DNA of 64,000 bases from Sepiola atlantica (GCA_963556195.1 OY744553.1:6462104-6526103); one strand, 5' to 3'; positions 11,036 through 22,010 are shown, counted from the stretch's first letter. Numbers and translations: made by a program. Notes: generated by a model from the letters alone, not told the origin.

Positions 11036-11195
11036 TGACGATCGATTGGACATTCCGTGAAATTGCAGTTCATGTGTTAAGCTAAGTCACATTTATTATT
11101 TATTATTGTTATAACAATCTGAAAAGATATCAAGCCATTCGTGTGTGTGCAAGGTCTGCTGCTTTGATTCGGAAGAGGAAAATTTGAGAAACCTG

Positions 11196-11368
11196 CCACA
11201 TCATATTCGGTTTAACTTTGTTTTTACATGCTGGCATATGCTGGACTGATAATGATGATGACGATGATGATGACGATAATAGTGGCGACGAATTAAATGA
11301 GGAAACCTTTTTATGTCCATAGATAAACAGCCTATGATTCTTGTTCAGTGGCCTACCTTAAGTAACAG

Positions 11369-11411
<43 letters not shown>

Positions 11412-11740
11412 CGGTTTTACGTCTGTTTTACCTGCTGGCATATATTGGACCTGATGATGATGATAGCAGTGGTGAATTAAGGCAAACTTTTTATGTCCAT
11501 AGATAAACAGCCTATGATTCTTGTTCAGTGGCCTACCTTAACAGCAAATATATATATATATATATTATATATATATATATAATATTCGGTTTAACGTCTG
11601 TTTTACCTGCTGGCATATGTAGGACCTGATGATGATGATGATGATGATGATAGCAGTGGGGCATTAAGTAAGGCAAACTTTTTATGTCCATAGATTAACA
11701 GCCTATGATTCTCAAGTGGTTTTGTTGGGTGGCCTGCCTA
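11196..11740 (+). mobile_element. Triplicated SINE/LINE 3'-tail segment
   Basis: Three head-to-tail copies (about 11208-11375, 11408-11548, 11583-11705). Each contains ATTCGGTTTAA/ACGT, a TGCTGGCATAT motif, a GATGAT run and TTTTTATGTCCATAGAT.AACAGCCTATGATTCTTG, separated by (AT)n. A fourth copy lies at 18693-18845. The TGCTGGCATAT-GATGAT part matches the LINE tail at 9.9 kb, so this is probably a SINE sharing its 3' end with that LINE. Confidence 0.65.
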
Positions 11741-11764
11741 CAATTACAGCGAATCTCTCTGTAT

Positions 11765-12242
11765 CATGGCCATCCCTACTACAGGCCAGGCAATTGTGCA
11801 ACTGGGGTCTTTTACTGGGGGCCATGTGAATTTTCTTAAATATTCGATATAGAAGTTGCAAACAAAGGTAAAATTCCTCTGTGAGATTAGTTTGATGTTT
11901 TTATGTGTTTTACATACCAAATAATAAGAACCACAACGAGCTAATTGATAAATTTGACAATTATTGACAAATTCCTATAAATGAAGAGACAGGTCATTTT
12001 GAATAAACAAAGGCAAATGCATATTTCAATGAAGAATTTTTATTTCAATGTTGGATTTTTTTTTTAGAGATTTTGTACTTGTGTCAAAAGATCATTACTT
12101 GTATATTGTGGTTAAAAAGAAAAAAAGGATCCGCACCAGTTGATGATATCAAGCAGAGAAACAATTTGTTCAAAAATTCACATGGCCCCCAGTAAAAGAC
12201 CCCAGTTGCACGATTGCCTGGCCTGTAGTAGGGATGGCCATG
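11765..12242. mobile_element. Foldback element, about 70-bp inverted arms
   Basis: Arm 11765-11834 (CATGGCCATCCCTACTACAG, AACTGGGGTCTTTTACTGGG) is inverted at 12174-12242 with very few mismatches. The 340-bp spacer is AT-rich and non-coding. MITE-like. Confidence 0.7.
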
Positions 12243-12438
12243 CTCTGTATATCTTCAAGCAAGAATGAGCAAGGGGGTCAGTTGGTCTGTGCTTGGTCTG
12301 AGAGACAGATGGGTCTTTGTGCCTTAAACTAATGGACTGTTTTTGTTTGGTGGAAAGATATGTTTGCTTTGATTTGTAGGCCTGCTATTCAGTAAAAAAA
12401 AAAGAGAGAGAGTATCATTGTAACGTCTCTCCAAATAC
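12243..12438. other. No feature recognised
   Basis: Short spacer between two foldback elements. Confidence 0.4.
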
Positions 12439-12444
12439 AACTTT

Positions 12445-12999
12445 GGGTACTTATATCGATCTTGACCCAGTTTCCGTGAGTTTCTTGTCGAAAGCGTTCG
12501 GCTATCCTACGCAAACGCCCGAGAGATGACGAACCGATTTGTACCAGACGACAATTTTGATACGGTGCTGCATCCTATGATTTTAATGTTTTGCTTGTTT
12601 TTGTTTTTTTTTGTTGTTAGGGTTAGGATTTAGGGTTAGGATTAAAAATATTTATTTGATAACAGTAATTTCGCTCTGTTTTGCTTTTTTTATTTGTTTT
12701 GTTGTTTAAAAAATTTATTGCAACTATAACTAAAAATTATAGGACGCAGCAACGTATCAAAATAACAAAAAATATTCATTTGATGACAGTAACTTCGCTA
12801 TGTTTTGCTTGTTTTTTTTTTTGTTGTTTCTTTTAGAAAATATCTTGAAAATATAACTTAAAATCATAGGACGCAGCACCGTATCAAAATTGTCGTCTGG
12901 TACAAATCGGCTTGTCATCTCTCGGGTGTTTGTGTAGGATAGCCGAACGCTTCCGACAAGAAACTCGTGAAAACTGAGTCAAGATCGATATAAGTACCC
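12445..12999. mobile_element. Long-TIR MITE, copy 1, with 6-bp TSD AACTTT
   Basis: 555 bp, starts GGGTACTTATATCGATC and ends with its complement. The inverted arms extend about 150 bp. AACTTT flanks both sides (12439-12444 and 13000-13005). The interior has a TTAGGATTTAGGGTTAGG patch. A second copy at 15992-16565 has its own 6-bp duplication, fixing the termini. A 6-bp duplication is compatible with IS3EU-, Dada- or Polinton-type transposition; the superfamily is undecided. Confidence 0.85.
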
Positions 13000-13005
13000 A
13001 ACTTT

Positions 13006-13315
13006 GTTACTTGGTTTAAATTGGAGTTGTAGTTTTGTTGTTTTTTTTGTATTTTATTACAGCATGGTTGACACCGACGAACCCAATGAGTGGACAGTTA
13101 CCGTCTGTTCAGTGACCGCACACAAAAACGCAGGTTCACACAATAACTAATTCCGAACTCCCAGGCAACGTTGGGCGGCCATGCTAGTTAAAAACTAAAA
13201 ATATGTTTTCAGTTCAGTAGAGATGAAGATGAAGAAAATTTGAGAAACCTACATATTTGTCTCCGGACTCCAGACAACAATAAAACTCCACTTCAATTCA
13301 GTAAACAAAGATCAT
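13006..13315 (+). mobile_element. Helitron-like 3' end and flanking DNA
   Basis: CTCCCAGGCAACGTTGGGCG followed by CTAG at 13184-13187 matches the Helitron terminal hairpin plus CTAG. The flanks include the GAAAATTTGAGAAACCT motif also seen at 11.18 and 18.3 kb. Confidence 0.5.
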
Positions 13316-14539
13316 TTTAATAAGAAATAGGTAAAATAAATACCTTTTGAAGCATTAAAGATGCGATATCAATTTTAAAAAAAATAAAAATAAATCGAAA
13401 CCGACCTCCTCTTTTTTCTTCCCTCCTTTATTGTAAACTTCCATTTTTTTTTTTGTTAGTTCAAAGCGATACAGATATTTGGCCCAAAACCTGGCCTCAT
13501 CGGTGTCATATATCCTGATGTCATCGGACCTGCATTTTTTCTTTTCCTTCCCGGCCTCTGCCGTTGCAGCCGGGCCAAAGGGGCCCGCCACCGCCTCCCA
13601 CCCTCAAATACGAGACCGCGAACGCGCACGTGATCGGCACAAAGTGCCTCAAGGTTCATATTTTTCCCCCAAGAAGCATCTACTGTTAAATCCAATAAGG
13701 AATAGGTAAAATAAATACCTTTTGAAGCACCAAAGATGCGATATCAATTTTCCAAAAAAGAAAAACAAATCGAAACCGATCCCTTCTCCCCTTTTTATTA
13801 TAAACTTCCATCCCCCTTTTTGTCAGTCCAAAGTGACACAGACACTTCGCCAAAAACTTGGCCCCACCGGTGTGTCACACATCCCGATGTCACCGGATCT
13901 GCACCCCCCTTCCTTAACAATAGATGCTTCTTAAAAAAAAAAAAATGAACTTTAAAACACTTTATACCGATCACGTGCGCATTCACAATCTCATATTTGA
14001 AAGTGGGAAACAACAACAAACCCCTTTGGCCCGGCTGCAACAACAGAAGCCGGGAAGAAAAAAAAAATACAAATCCGATGACATCAGGATATATGACACA
14101 CCGATGAGGCCAAGTTTTTGGCGAAATATCTGTATCACTTTAAACTAACAAAAAAAATGGAAGTTTATAATAAAAAAAAGAAATAAAAAAATGAACCATA
14201 AAACACTTTATACCGATCACGTGCGCATTCACGATCTCATATTTAGACGTGGGAAACAACAACAAACCCCTTTGGCCCGGCTGCAACAACAGAAGCCGGG
14301 AAGAAAAAAAAAATACAAATCCGATGACATCAGGATATGACACACCGATGAGGCCAAGTTTTTGGCGAAATATCTGTATCACTTTAAACTAACAAAAAAA
14401 AAAAAAAAATGGAAGTTTATGGTAAAAGAAGGAGGAGGAGAGAGAAAATCGGTTTCGATTTATTTTTATTTAAAAAAAAAAATTGATATCGCATCTTTAA
14501 TGCTTCAAAAGGTATTTATTTTACCTATTTCTTATTAAA
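13316..14539. mobile_element. Large foldback element with nested repeats
   Basis: Outer arms begin TTTAATAAGAAATAGGTAAA at 13316 and end with the complement near 14539. Inside, two direct copies (13316-13690, 13704-13950) face two inverted copies (about 13950-14150, 14180-14539). The shared sequence contains GGCCCGGCTGCAACAACAGA and CGATGACATCAGGATAT. Frames on both strands are mirror translations and contain no domain. Confidence 0.75.
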
Positions 14540-14698
14540 TTTAACAATAGATGCTTCTTTAAAAAAATATGAACCTTAAAACACTTTATAAAGATTATTT
14601 TGCTTGTGTTGAACGACCTTTCAATCATTAAAAGGTCATCCCAGTTCAAAGAGTTTTTGTTTTTTTCAGAATCAGATTGTTTTTACAATGTTTCTTTT
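14540..14698. other. Spacer
   Basis: AT-rich DNA between the foldback and the satellite. No feature. Confidence 0.4.
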
Positions 14699-15650
14699 TT
14701 GTGAAAGTGTTTTTAGAGTGTTGGATTTGACTATTTTTTTTGTGAAAGTGTTTTTAGAGTGTTGGATTTGACTATTTTTTTTGTGAAAGTGTTTTTAGAG
14801 TGTTGGATTTGACTATTTTTTTGTGAAAGTGTTTTTAGAGTTGGATTTGACTATTTTTTTGTGAAAGTGTTTTTAGAGTTGGATTTGACTATTTTTTTGT
14901 GAAAGTGTTTTTAGAGTGTTGGATTTGACTATTTTTTTTTTGTGAAAGTGTTTTTAGAGTGTTGGATTTGACTTTTTTTTTTGTGAAAGTGTTTTTAGAG
15001 TGTTGGATTTGACTATTTTTTTGTGAAAGTGTTTTTAGAGTGTTGGATTTGACTATTTTTTTGTGAAAGTGTTTTTAGAGTGTTGGATTTGACTATTTTT
15101 TTTGTGAAAGTGTTTTTAGAGTGTTGGATTTGACTATTTTTTTTGTGAATGTGTTTTTAGAGTGTTGGATTTGACTATTTTTTTGTGAAAGTGTTTTTAG
15201 TGTTGGATTTGACTATTTTTTTTGTGAAAGTGTTTTTAGAGTGTTGGATTTGACTATTTTTTTTGTGAAAGTGTTTTTAGAGTGTGGGATTTGACTATTT
15301 TTTTGTGAAAGTGTTTTTAGAGTGTTGGATTTGACTATTTTTTTGTGAAAGTGTTTTTAGAGTGTTGGATTTGACTATTTTTTTGTGAAAGTGTTTTTAG
15401 AGTGTTGGATTTGACTTTTTTTTTGTGAAAGTGTTTTTAGAGTGTTGGATTTGACTATTTTTTTTGTGAAAGTGTTTTTAGAGTGTTGGATTTGACTATT
15501 TTTTTTGTGAAAGTGTTTTTAGAGTGTTGGATTTGACTAGTTTTTGTGAAAGTGTTTTTAGAGTGTTGGATTTGACTATTTTTTTTGTGAAAGTGTTTTA
15601 CTTTCACAAAAAAAATAGAGTGTTGGATTTGACTATTCATAATGTTTGAG
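14699..15650. repeat. 41-bp satellite, about 22 copies
   Basis: The unit is GTGAAAGTGTTTTTAGAGTG plus TTGGATTTGACTATTTTT, varying 39-42 bp through its T-run. The last unit contains a short inverted piece (CTTTCACAAAAAAAATAG near 15601), marking a rearrangement at the array edge. Confidence 0.95.
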
Positions 15651-15985
15651 TGATTTTAGTTGATTTTTAGATTTGGGTAGGCTTTTTGCTTCTTTTAGGT
15701 TGTTTAAGATATTATTTGGGCCGTTCTTTTGAAGAGAATTTTTTAAATTGTTTGCTTGCTAGAAGATAACGTCTTTATGCAGGCTAATTTGTATTTGTTT
15801 CTTGTCAGATTTTTTTTTCTTAATTAAATATGTTTATACAAATTAGTTTCTTAAGAAACTCTGATATTTTGGAAAAAGCTATATTTTCAAATACTGATTT
15901 TATATTTGTTACTTTGTAAAATTTGTAACGTTATTTTCCTCTTCGACCTTCAATAGTTTAAATTATTCAGACTACTGTTCTAATC
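15651..15985. other. No feature recognised
   Basis: T-rich DNA between the satellite and the next MITE. Confidence 0.4.
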
Positions 15986-15991
15986 TTTGTT

Positions 15992-16565
15992 GGGTACTGA
16001 TATCGATCCTGACCCAGTTTTCGTGAGGTTCGACTCGGAAGCATTTGGCTGTCCTACGCAAACGCCCGAGAGTTGATGAGCCTATTTTTACCAGACGACA
16101 ATTTTGATATGGTGCTGCGTCCTATGATAATAATGTTTTGCTTGTTTTTTCTTTGTTGTTTTTTTGTTGTTAGGTTTAGGGTTAGGGCTGGGGTTTAGGG
16201 TTAGGGTTAAAAATATTTATTTGATAACAGTAATTTCACTCTGTTTTGCTTGTTTTATTTGTTTTGTTGTTTAAAAAATTTCTTGCAACTATAACTAAAA
16301 ATTATAGGACGCAGCAACGTATCAAAATAACAAAAAAATTTTATTTGATAACAGTAACTTCGCTATGTTTTGCTTGTTTTTTCTTGTTTTTTTTTTTTTT
16401 AGACAACTTCTTGAAAATATAACTTACAATCATAGGACGCAGCACCGTATCAAAATTGTCGTCTGGTACAAATTGGCTCGTCAACACTCGGGGATTTGCG
16501 TAGGACAGCCGAACGCTTCCGAGTCGAACCTCACGAAAACTGGGTCAGGATCGATATCAGTACCC
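15992..16565. mobile_element. Long-TIR MITE, copy 2, with 6-bp TSD TTTGTT
   Basis: 574 bp, same termini (GGGTACTGATATCGATC) and interior as copy 1 at 12445-12999, with long inverted arms. TTTGTT is repeated at 15986-15991 and 16566-16571. Differences from copy 1 show the two are independent insertions. Confidence 0.85.
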
Positions 16566-16574
16566 TTTGTTGTT

Positions 16575-16627
16575 ATATTCACGACGTTTCGGCCGATGTA
16601 ACCGCCGACCTTCTTCAGGTGAATATT
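16575..16627 (-). ncRNA. Hammerhead ribozyme candidate, minimal stem III
   Basis: Minus strand: stem I AUAUUCAC pairs perfectly with GUGAAUAU (8 bp). Core CTGAAGA (16618-16612), stem II GGUCG/CGGCC, GAAA (16590-16587), then CGUC with cleavage after C at 16583. Stem III is only the self-complementary ACGU, as in the small Penelope-associated hammerheads that act as dimers. The GAAACGT...TAACA context recurs, decayed, at 41.4 and 61.4 kb. Confidence 0.6.
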
Positions 16628-17276
16628 TTCAAACTTTATATTGAACTTGGGAACCTTTACGGAATTACAAACTGAACCTTTTATTAAATCCACTGGGTTA
16701 GATTGTTCTCATTCCGTCACTCATAGATATGTATTCCTCAGTTTCGGGATTGAGTTATGTTTACTAAAAACTTCCATTCTAATTGTATATATTTTTTTCT
16801 TTTTTCGAAAAAGTAATGAAATAAATATTGTTTGAATAAAATAAGATAACAACTATATATATAAAAAAATATTTAAAATAAATATTGGAAAAAAATTTTA
16901 AAAATAAATAAATAGCACTTCATCGGTGGGTTCAAATATGAAAAATAAAAATAAAATATTCAGAGAAAAAAATAACAAATAAATAAATTTAATAAGTAAT
17001 TAAAATCATAAAAAAATAAAATAAAAATCAGTTATAGTTTTAGTTTTTTACATTTGCTGCGGATATTAATATTTACTGTGTTATAAGCAATATTGCCATT
17101 CACACGTTTTTTGAGATTTTAAACACCTACCATTTGATAAAGAGGTCTTCCTCGAAATATATTATTGAATTCGGTCACGCAGACTACATCAGTGTTGAAG
17201 TTTTGCCTAATCAAGTAAGAATTGATATATAGAAAAAAAAAAAAAAAATTATTAAAAAAGTAAAAAAAAAAAAAAT
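16628..17276. other. AT-rich intergenic DNA
   Basis: Very AT-rich, many A-runs. No recognisable element. Confidence 0.5.
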
Positions 17277-17402
17277 AATCAAAGTGACTTGTTTTTGTCT
17301 TACTTCTCAACACCGACATTTTTTCCATTTCTTGCATTGTGATAGCCTTCTAATACTCCTCTATATACGTTTTACACACAATGCTTCAAGCAAGCTACCT
17401 CT

Positions 17403-17458
<56 letters not shown>

Positions 17459-18068
17459 AGTCAGGTTCATTTTATATTCCAATAACCATGTTTTTATTTT
17501 ATTATTTTTAGAAAAAAAGTTCTTGGATTAAAATGTCTTGAAAAAAACCTACACTATACAGTTGGTCATTTTTGGGCGAAACCAAATAAAAAAACAAAGA
17601 AAAGAGCAAACTCACATGTGGGGAAACTCGCTAGTACGCCATTTTTAATTTTGTTTTGTGGATTTTTATGATGATTTTGTAGGAATCAATGCACACATGT
17701 TTCTGGCTATCAGCCGTCATCAGCATGACTACTTTGGGCAAGGATCGAACCTACGATATATCTATATATGTATTTTTATTTTTTTGTTTCAAATTTCCAA
17801 AAAACATAACATTTCTGTGGGATGTATTTTTTACGGTCCGTTTCATTTGCCGTTAGCGAAACAACATTTTTATGTCAATATCGTCTCTGCAACATTACAA
17901 AATCATCAGAAAAATCCACAAAGAGTAAAAAGCTTTTAAAAAAATATATAATCAAAGTCACTTGTTTTTGTCTTACTTCTCAACGCCGACATTTTTTCCA
18001 TTTCTTGCATTGTGATAGCCTTCTAATACTCCTCTATATACACAATGCTTCAAGCAAACTACCTCTCA
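17277..18068. repeat. Direct repeat pair flanking a SINE fragment
   Basis: 17277-17405 and 17951-18068 are near-identical direct copies (AATCAAAGT.ACTTGTTTTT, GCATTGTGATAGCCTTCTAA). Between them lie (AT)n at 17408-17456, the tRNA/hammerhead fragment at 17688-17760 and a segment (17760-17850) shared with 30655-30740. Confidence 0.75.
17688..17760 (-). mobile_element. tRNA-headed SINE fragment with hammerhead motif (cleavage base mutated)
   Basis: Minus strand: GGTTCGATCC (pol III B-box type), about 20 bp, then CTGATGA (17723-17717), stem II GGCT/AGCC, GAAA (17703-17700), CATGTGTG. Alignment to the 22.7-kb copy shows the cleavage-site C replaced by G (GUC to GUG), so it should be inactive. Stem I is also weakened. 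Confidence 0.6.
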
Positions 18069-18692
18069 TGTATATTTTTTGTATTTTATTAATATGTCTT
18101 ACGGTTAGCTTTTGATTGCAATGGTTACACCGAGGTTCATCTTCTCATCCAAGCAGATGCATGTGGGCCAGTCTAGTGTAGCTGATACAAATACAAACTG
18201 ACGTTAAATTTACATAAAACTGATCCCTCACTCTAAATTTTAAAATAATTGTTTTCGTTTATTCATAATCACCCTAACAAGGCATGTAGAAGAGGAAAAC
18301 CTGAGAAACCTGCCATCAACAAGTATTTCAACTAATCATATATATGCCTACGGACTCCAGACGACAATCAAAATCCACCGACCACGAAGCGATTCTTTTC
18401 GAATGACCGATTAAACTGATCTATAGGTGAATTCGATCTTACATCACGCAGTCACTTTGATCGCAAAGACAATTGGTTTTACTCCAGTTATCCACACGCC
18501 GCATAATTCGATCGACCTATTTAAATTTGATTAGCGACCGGTTACAAAGACAATAGGTCTCAGACCAGCCAACCACGGTGTAACAATTTGATTAAATGGC
18601 GTCCACACGAGAAAAACACTCCTCCTTAATCCGCCACCAAGATTACATGTTTTAACACGTAATGACATCAGGCATCAGCATCATCATCATCA
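18069..18692. other. Intergenic with short dispersed motif
   Basis: Contains GAAAACCTGAGAAACCTGCC at about 18294 and GACTCCAGACGACAAT near 18353, both also found near 13.2 kb. Otherwise unassigned. Confidence 0.45.
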
Positions 18693-18845
18693 TATTAGGT
18701 TGAATGTGCTTTTTACATTCTGGCATATGCTGGACTGATGACGATGATGATGACGGCGAATTAAATGAGGCAAACTTTTTATGTCCATAGATAAACAGAC
18801 TATGATTCTTGTTTGGTGGCCTACCTTAAGTAACAGCAAATATCT
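18693..18845 (+). mobile_element. Dispersed copy of the 11.2-11.7-kb SINE tail
   Basis: Same order of motifs: CTGGCATATGCTGGACTGAT, GATGATGATG, TTTTTATGTCCATAGATAAA, GTGGCCTACCTTAAGTAACA, then CT/AT microsatellite (18841-18902). Confidence 0.7.
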
Positions 18846-18858
18846 CTCTCTATATATA

Positions 18859-18901
<43 letters not shown>

Positions 18902-18904
<3 letters not shown>

Positions 18905-19119
18905 AAGAAGAATGGAAAGGAATTAGAGAAGCAAAAGCCAAATCATAATTCAATTCAATTGCTCAGAGCAAGGTATATTCCGCAAAAAAGGCAATTTATT
19001 CAAGTTGAATAATTAACTTGAATAAATTGCCTTTTTTGTGGAATATACCTTGCTCTGAGCAATTGAATTGAATTATGACTTGGCTTTTACTTCTCTAATT
19101 CCTTTCCATTCTTCTTCAT
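18902..19119. repeat. 218-bp palindrome
   Basis: Arms of about 105 bp meet at about 19010 with almost no spacer (TTCAAGTTGAAT/AATTAACTTGAA). Only a few mismatches (for example AGCAAAAGCCAAATC against AAGTAAAAGCCAAGTC). Bounded on the left by CT/AT microsatellite. A palindrome of identical length lies at 35421-35638. Confidence 0.9.
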
Positions 19120-19203
19120 TCTACCTGCTCTATCCTGGATATTGAGCTGTATACTCTTCACAATAGGTTTTACTTTTCCTAAAAGTTTCGCTTTTAGTAC
19201 ACC

Positions 19204-19204
<1 letters not shown>

Positions 19205-19249
<45 letters not shown>

Positions 19250-19312
19250 CTGAAGACGTCCGTTTTTGTTTTTCTCCTGCATTTTAACCGGTTTTCCGTT
19301 TGTCTCTTTTTT

Positions 19313-19345
<33 letters not shown>
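19205..19345. repeat. Two (AT)n microsatellites
   Basis: (AT)n at 19207-19247 and 19316-19343, separated by unique T-rich DNA. Confidence 0.9.
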
Positions 19346-19350
<5 letters not shown>

Positions 19351-19520
19351 AAAATATGAAACTAAAAGTATACTTTTAGTAAATAGAACCTATAGTGAAA
19401 TGGTTTAAACTCAATATACGATAAATGAAAGAAGAGGGATAAACATGTACGAATTATAAATCTATTTAAACTTCGATTGTTCAATGCAAGGTGTACTCGG
19501 TAAAAACATGTTTATTTTTC

Positions 19521-19571
19521 TTTCCTTAAGCCAAGGCTTTTCAAAGATTAAAATCTTATCATCAGAGGAAT
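19521..19571 (-). ncRNA. Type I hammerhead ribozyme candidate C, all three stems paired
   Basis: Minus strand: stem I UUCCU/AGGAA (5 bp), CTGATGA (19565-19559), stem II AAGAU/AUCUU with a UUUA loop, GAAA (19542-19539), stem III AAGCC/GGCUU (5 bp, UU loop), triplet UUA with cleavage after 19527. It is the only candidate here with a full-size stem III, so it could fold as a monomer. The pair next to the core in stem II is U-U, a departure from consensus. Confidence 0.65.
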
Positions 19572-19634
19572 TACATGGATAGATAAGTTGGCAGTGGAAA
19601 AGCCAAAATTTAAAATTTGAAAAAATATTAAATA

Positions 19635-19952
19635 ATGGAGAGTGAGACAGTTCGTGTAAAAAGATATGGGGTTTGTCCAGTTGGTAAATGTTCGTTGATA
19701 AGGTGTCCAGTGAAAGGAGATTTAACGATGGAAAAGAAGGGGTTTCGTGAAGACAGCATTGAAAAAATTCAAGAATTAAGTAAATCCAATAGAAAGATGT
19801 TTAGTTCAATCGTAGGTGGAACACACTTATACGGAAATAATTTTGAGAATTCGGGCCATTTTAAAATACTTCCGTGGACCGAGAATGAGAGTAGTTTTTC
19901 AGAAGTTGAAGTTGAACTGTGTATATTAAACGGAGGCAGTCGGGAATTTTAG
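19635..19952 (+). other. Open frame of 105 codons, no family recognised
   Basis: Starts MESETVRVKRYGVCPVGK and contains CPVGKCSLIRCPVKG, a Cys-Pro repeat. It lies just after the hammerhead at 19521-19571 and could be a remnant of the same retroelement. No start context, splice or domain evidence supports a real gene. Confidence 0.15.
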
Positions 19953-20440
19953 TAGTGACTTCGATCAAGTCTAAGAAGAGCAACAGCTTTTAGTTGAAAA
20001 ACGAGGCCAAATGAGGAAGTGGGGGAAGGGATAAAGATAAAACATTAAAAAAAACATAAAAAAAAGAAAAAAAGTGGGTGATAGGGTTAGTTAAATGAAC
20101 TATGGCTGATGCTGGGAAGAGAGAAGGGGAGGGGTTGTTTGGTTACTGTTTATTGCTAGTAAGCAATAAAGCCGGTGCGAGGTGGGGTGGAGCTATTATA
20201 AGCTAAAAGCAGAAGTGAAATTCAGGTCATTGAGTGAATATTTCTGAGAGGGGGGGGGGGTCCCATAATTTACCGTACTCTCTTCAGCCTCTGTTTATAT
20301 CTGTGTAGCTTTGATACGTTTGTATAAATAAAACTAACTATTACTAGTAAATAGCTCTATTTATTATTGAGCACTATTACATAAACACAGTAGAGATTCT
20401 CCGGATTTTTTACCCTGTGGATACAAACTTAATATGGATA
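19953..20440. other. No feature recognised
   Basis: Purine-rich stretch with a G-run near 20251-20261. Confidence 0.4.
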
Positions 20441-20442
20441 TA

Positions 20443-20999
20443 CAGGGTGTCCCAAAATAATGTATACACCCTTTGAATTGTTATAAGTCGTTCAATTTAC
20501 TGATTTTTATTTGCAAGATTGATAAACAAGATTGAGTAAGAATATTCATTTAAAAATACTGACAGTAAAATTAACAAAAACATAGAAAATTAACTTTTAA
20601 CAAAGATAAAGGCTACTTAGAGTAATTTCAGAATGTTCATAAAATGAACCCTCATCCTAACCCCAACCCGTTCTGCTCAATACACTTTCCATATAGTGAA
20701 GACGTGAAGAATTGTACCTACAAACGTCCTGCGACATTTACTCCGGTATTTGAGCACATTCTACTACAATTACTACTCCCATTTGTTTGCAATTACTTCA
20801 GGTTTCTTGCTTTAAACATTGTAGCCTTTACGTTTATTAAAAGTTAATTTTCTATGTTTTTGTTAATTTTACTTTCAGTATTTTTAAATGTGTATCTTAC
20901 TGTTCTACTCTTTTATCAATTTTGTTTGCAAATCAAACTCGGTAAATTGAACGAGTTATAACGATTCAAACGATGTATACATTATTTTGGGACACCCTG
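20443..20999. mobile_element. Mariner-like MITE, TA target site
   Basis: 557 bp, begins CAGGGTGTCCCAAAATAA and ends with its complement, flanked by TA (20441-20442, 21000-21001). Inverted arms run over 100 bp with gaps. This terminus is typical of mariner/Tc1 elements. No transposase remains. Confidence 0.85.
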
Positions 21000-21001
21000 T
21001 A

Positions 21002-21429
21002 TATCGATTTGCATAGCCTTTTTTGCTCGACGGGAAAGAGGAGTGATCCAAGTATTGGAACTTTCCAATATTATCTCCGAGATAATGTATTGATTTACAA
21101 TTTGGAGTTGAAATATTAATCAACTTTTCAAAACGTCCGTTCATGGTTAAACGGAGCATGCCGTGCCAATTTTCGCAGAGCATGGCCGGTCGAGACAGGG
21201 GCGGGCCGGGGTTTTGCGGGTTGGTATCTGAAAAGTCAAGATTTTGCAGCATAAATCATCCTTGAATTACAGTTGGAGTCCGTCTTGTTCGGAAAATATG
21301 CAGAAATTGTTATCTCCATCAATTGTTATCTCCATCAATTCATTCCGATGTAACCAAGTGGATGATGTTGATTGGTGGAAGCAACCGCCATATCTCATCA
21401 TTATCATCATCATCATATTTTTTTTTTTT
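21002..21429. other. No feature recognised
   Basis: Includes an ATCATTATCATCATCAT run at about 21396-21414 and a T-run to 21432. Confidence 0.4.
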
Positions 21430-21652
21430 TTTAAAATAAAAAACAGAAACCACCACTTTATCAAGGCCGAGGCCACCCGTGGACAAGTGTTAATGTGATT
21501 TCTATTTTATCCCCCCTCTCCAGGAGATTAGACACAAGTGTCATGTAGGTTTGATGGAAGCATTTTTTTTTCAGTGGAATGACTTGGATTTGAACCTGGC
21601 ACACCCAGGTTCTCAGTCCGCGTCGATACCAACTAAGCCACTGTGCCATCCT
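21430..21652 (-). mobile_element. tRNA-derived SINE
   Basis: Minus strand head: GATGGCACAGTGGCTTAGTTGG (A box at 21629-21640) and GGTTCAAATCC (B box at 21586-21596), with a recognisable anticodon-arm region between. The body continues to about 21430 and includes CACTTGTGTCTAATCTCC and TGGAGAGG, a module also present in the U2-headed SINE at 54113-54489. It abuts the LINE relic on its 5' side. Confidence 0.85.
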
Positions 21653-22010
21653 CATCATCATATTCGGTTCAAGGATGGCTTTAAGAAATCTTCTTCCAAA
21701 CTAACCTATCTCTGTCCAGGTTTTTATTTATCCCTCATTCCCTCAGGTCCTTTCTTATAATTTCCTCCCATGTTTTTTTCCTGTGAACCGACCCTGCTAC
21801 CTCAACTGTTCTACCTCTACTAACCCAAGAGCTCTCCCCCATTCTTTCAATGTGGCTATACTAACAAAGTCTCCTCTTCTGCACACATCTCCCCATACCG
21901 TTCATATATAATCTTCCTCTGAGGTCATCAGATCTAAGCTTGTCTTTAAGACTCACATTACACATACATTGTATCAGTCTCATATCATTTCTCTTAAAGC
22001 TCTACCTTGT
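21653..22010 (-). pseudogene. LINE reverse-transcriptase C-terminus (same family as 9.5 kb), decayed
   Basis: Minus-strand reading gives RNDMRLIQCMCNVSLKDKL, SDDLRGRL, ERMGESSWVSRGRTVEVAG, then TWEEIIRKDLRE, GINKNLDRDRLVWKKIS, broken by stops and at least one frameshift. Homologous to 9535-9910 along its length. The 3' end sits at the low coordinate, next to a short ATG-rich tail. Confidence 0.7.

Noticed and set aside
13355..14382. Several 70-80-codon frames on both strands
   Set aside because: They are mirror translations of the arms of one foldback element.
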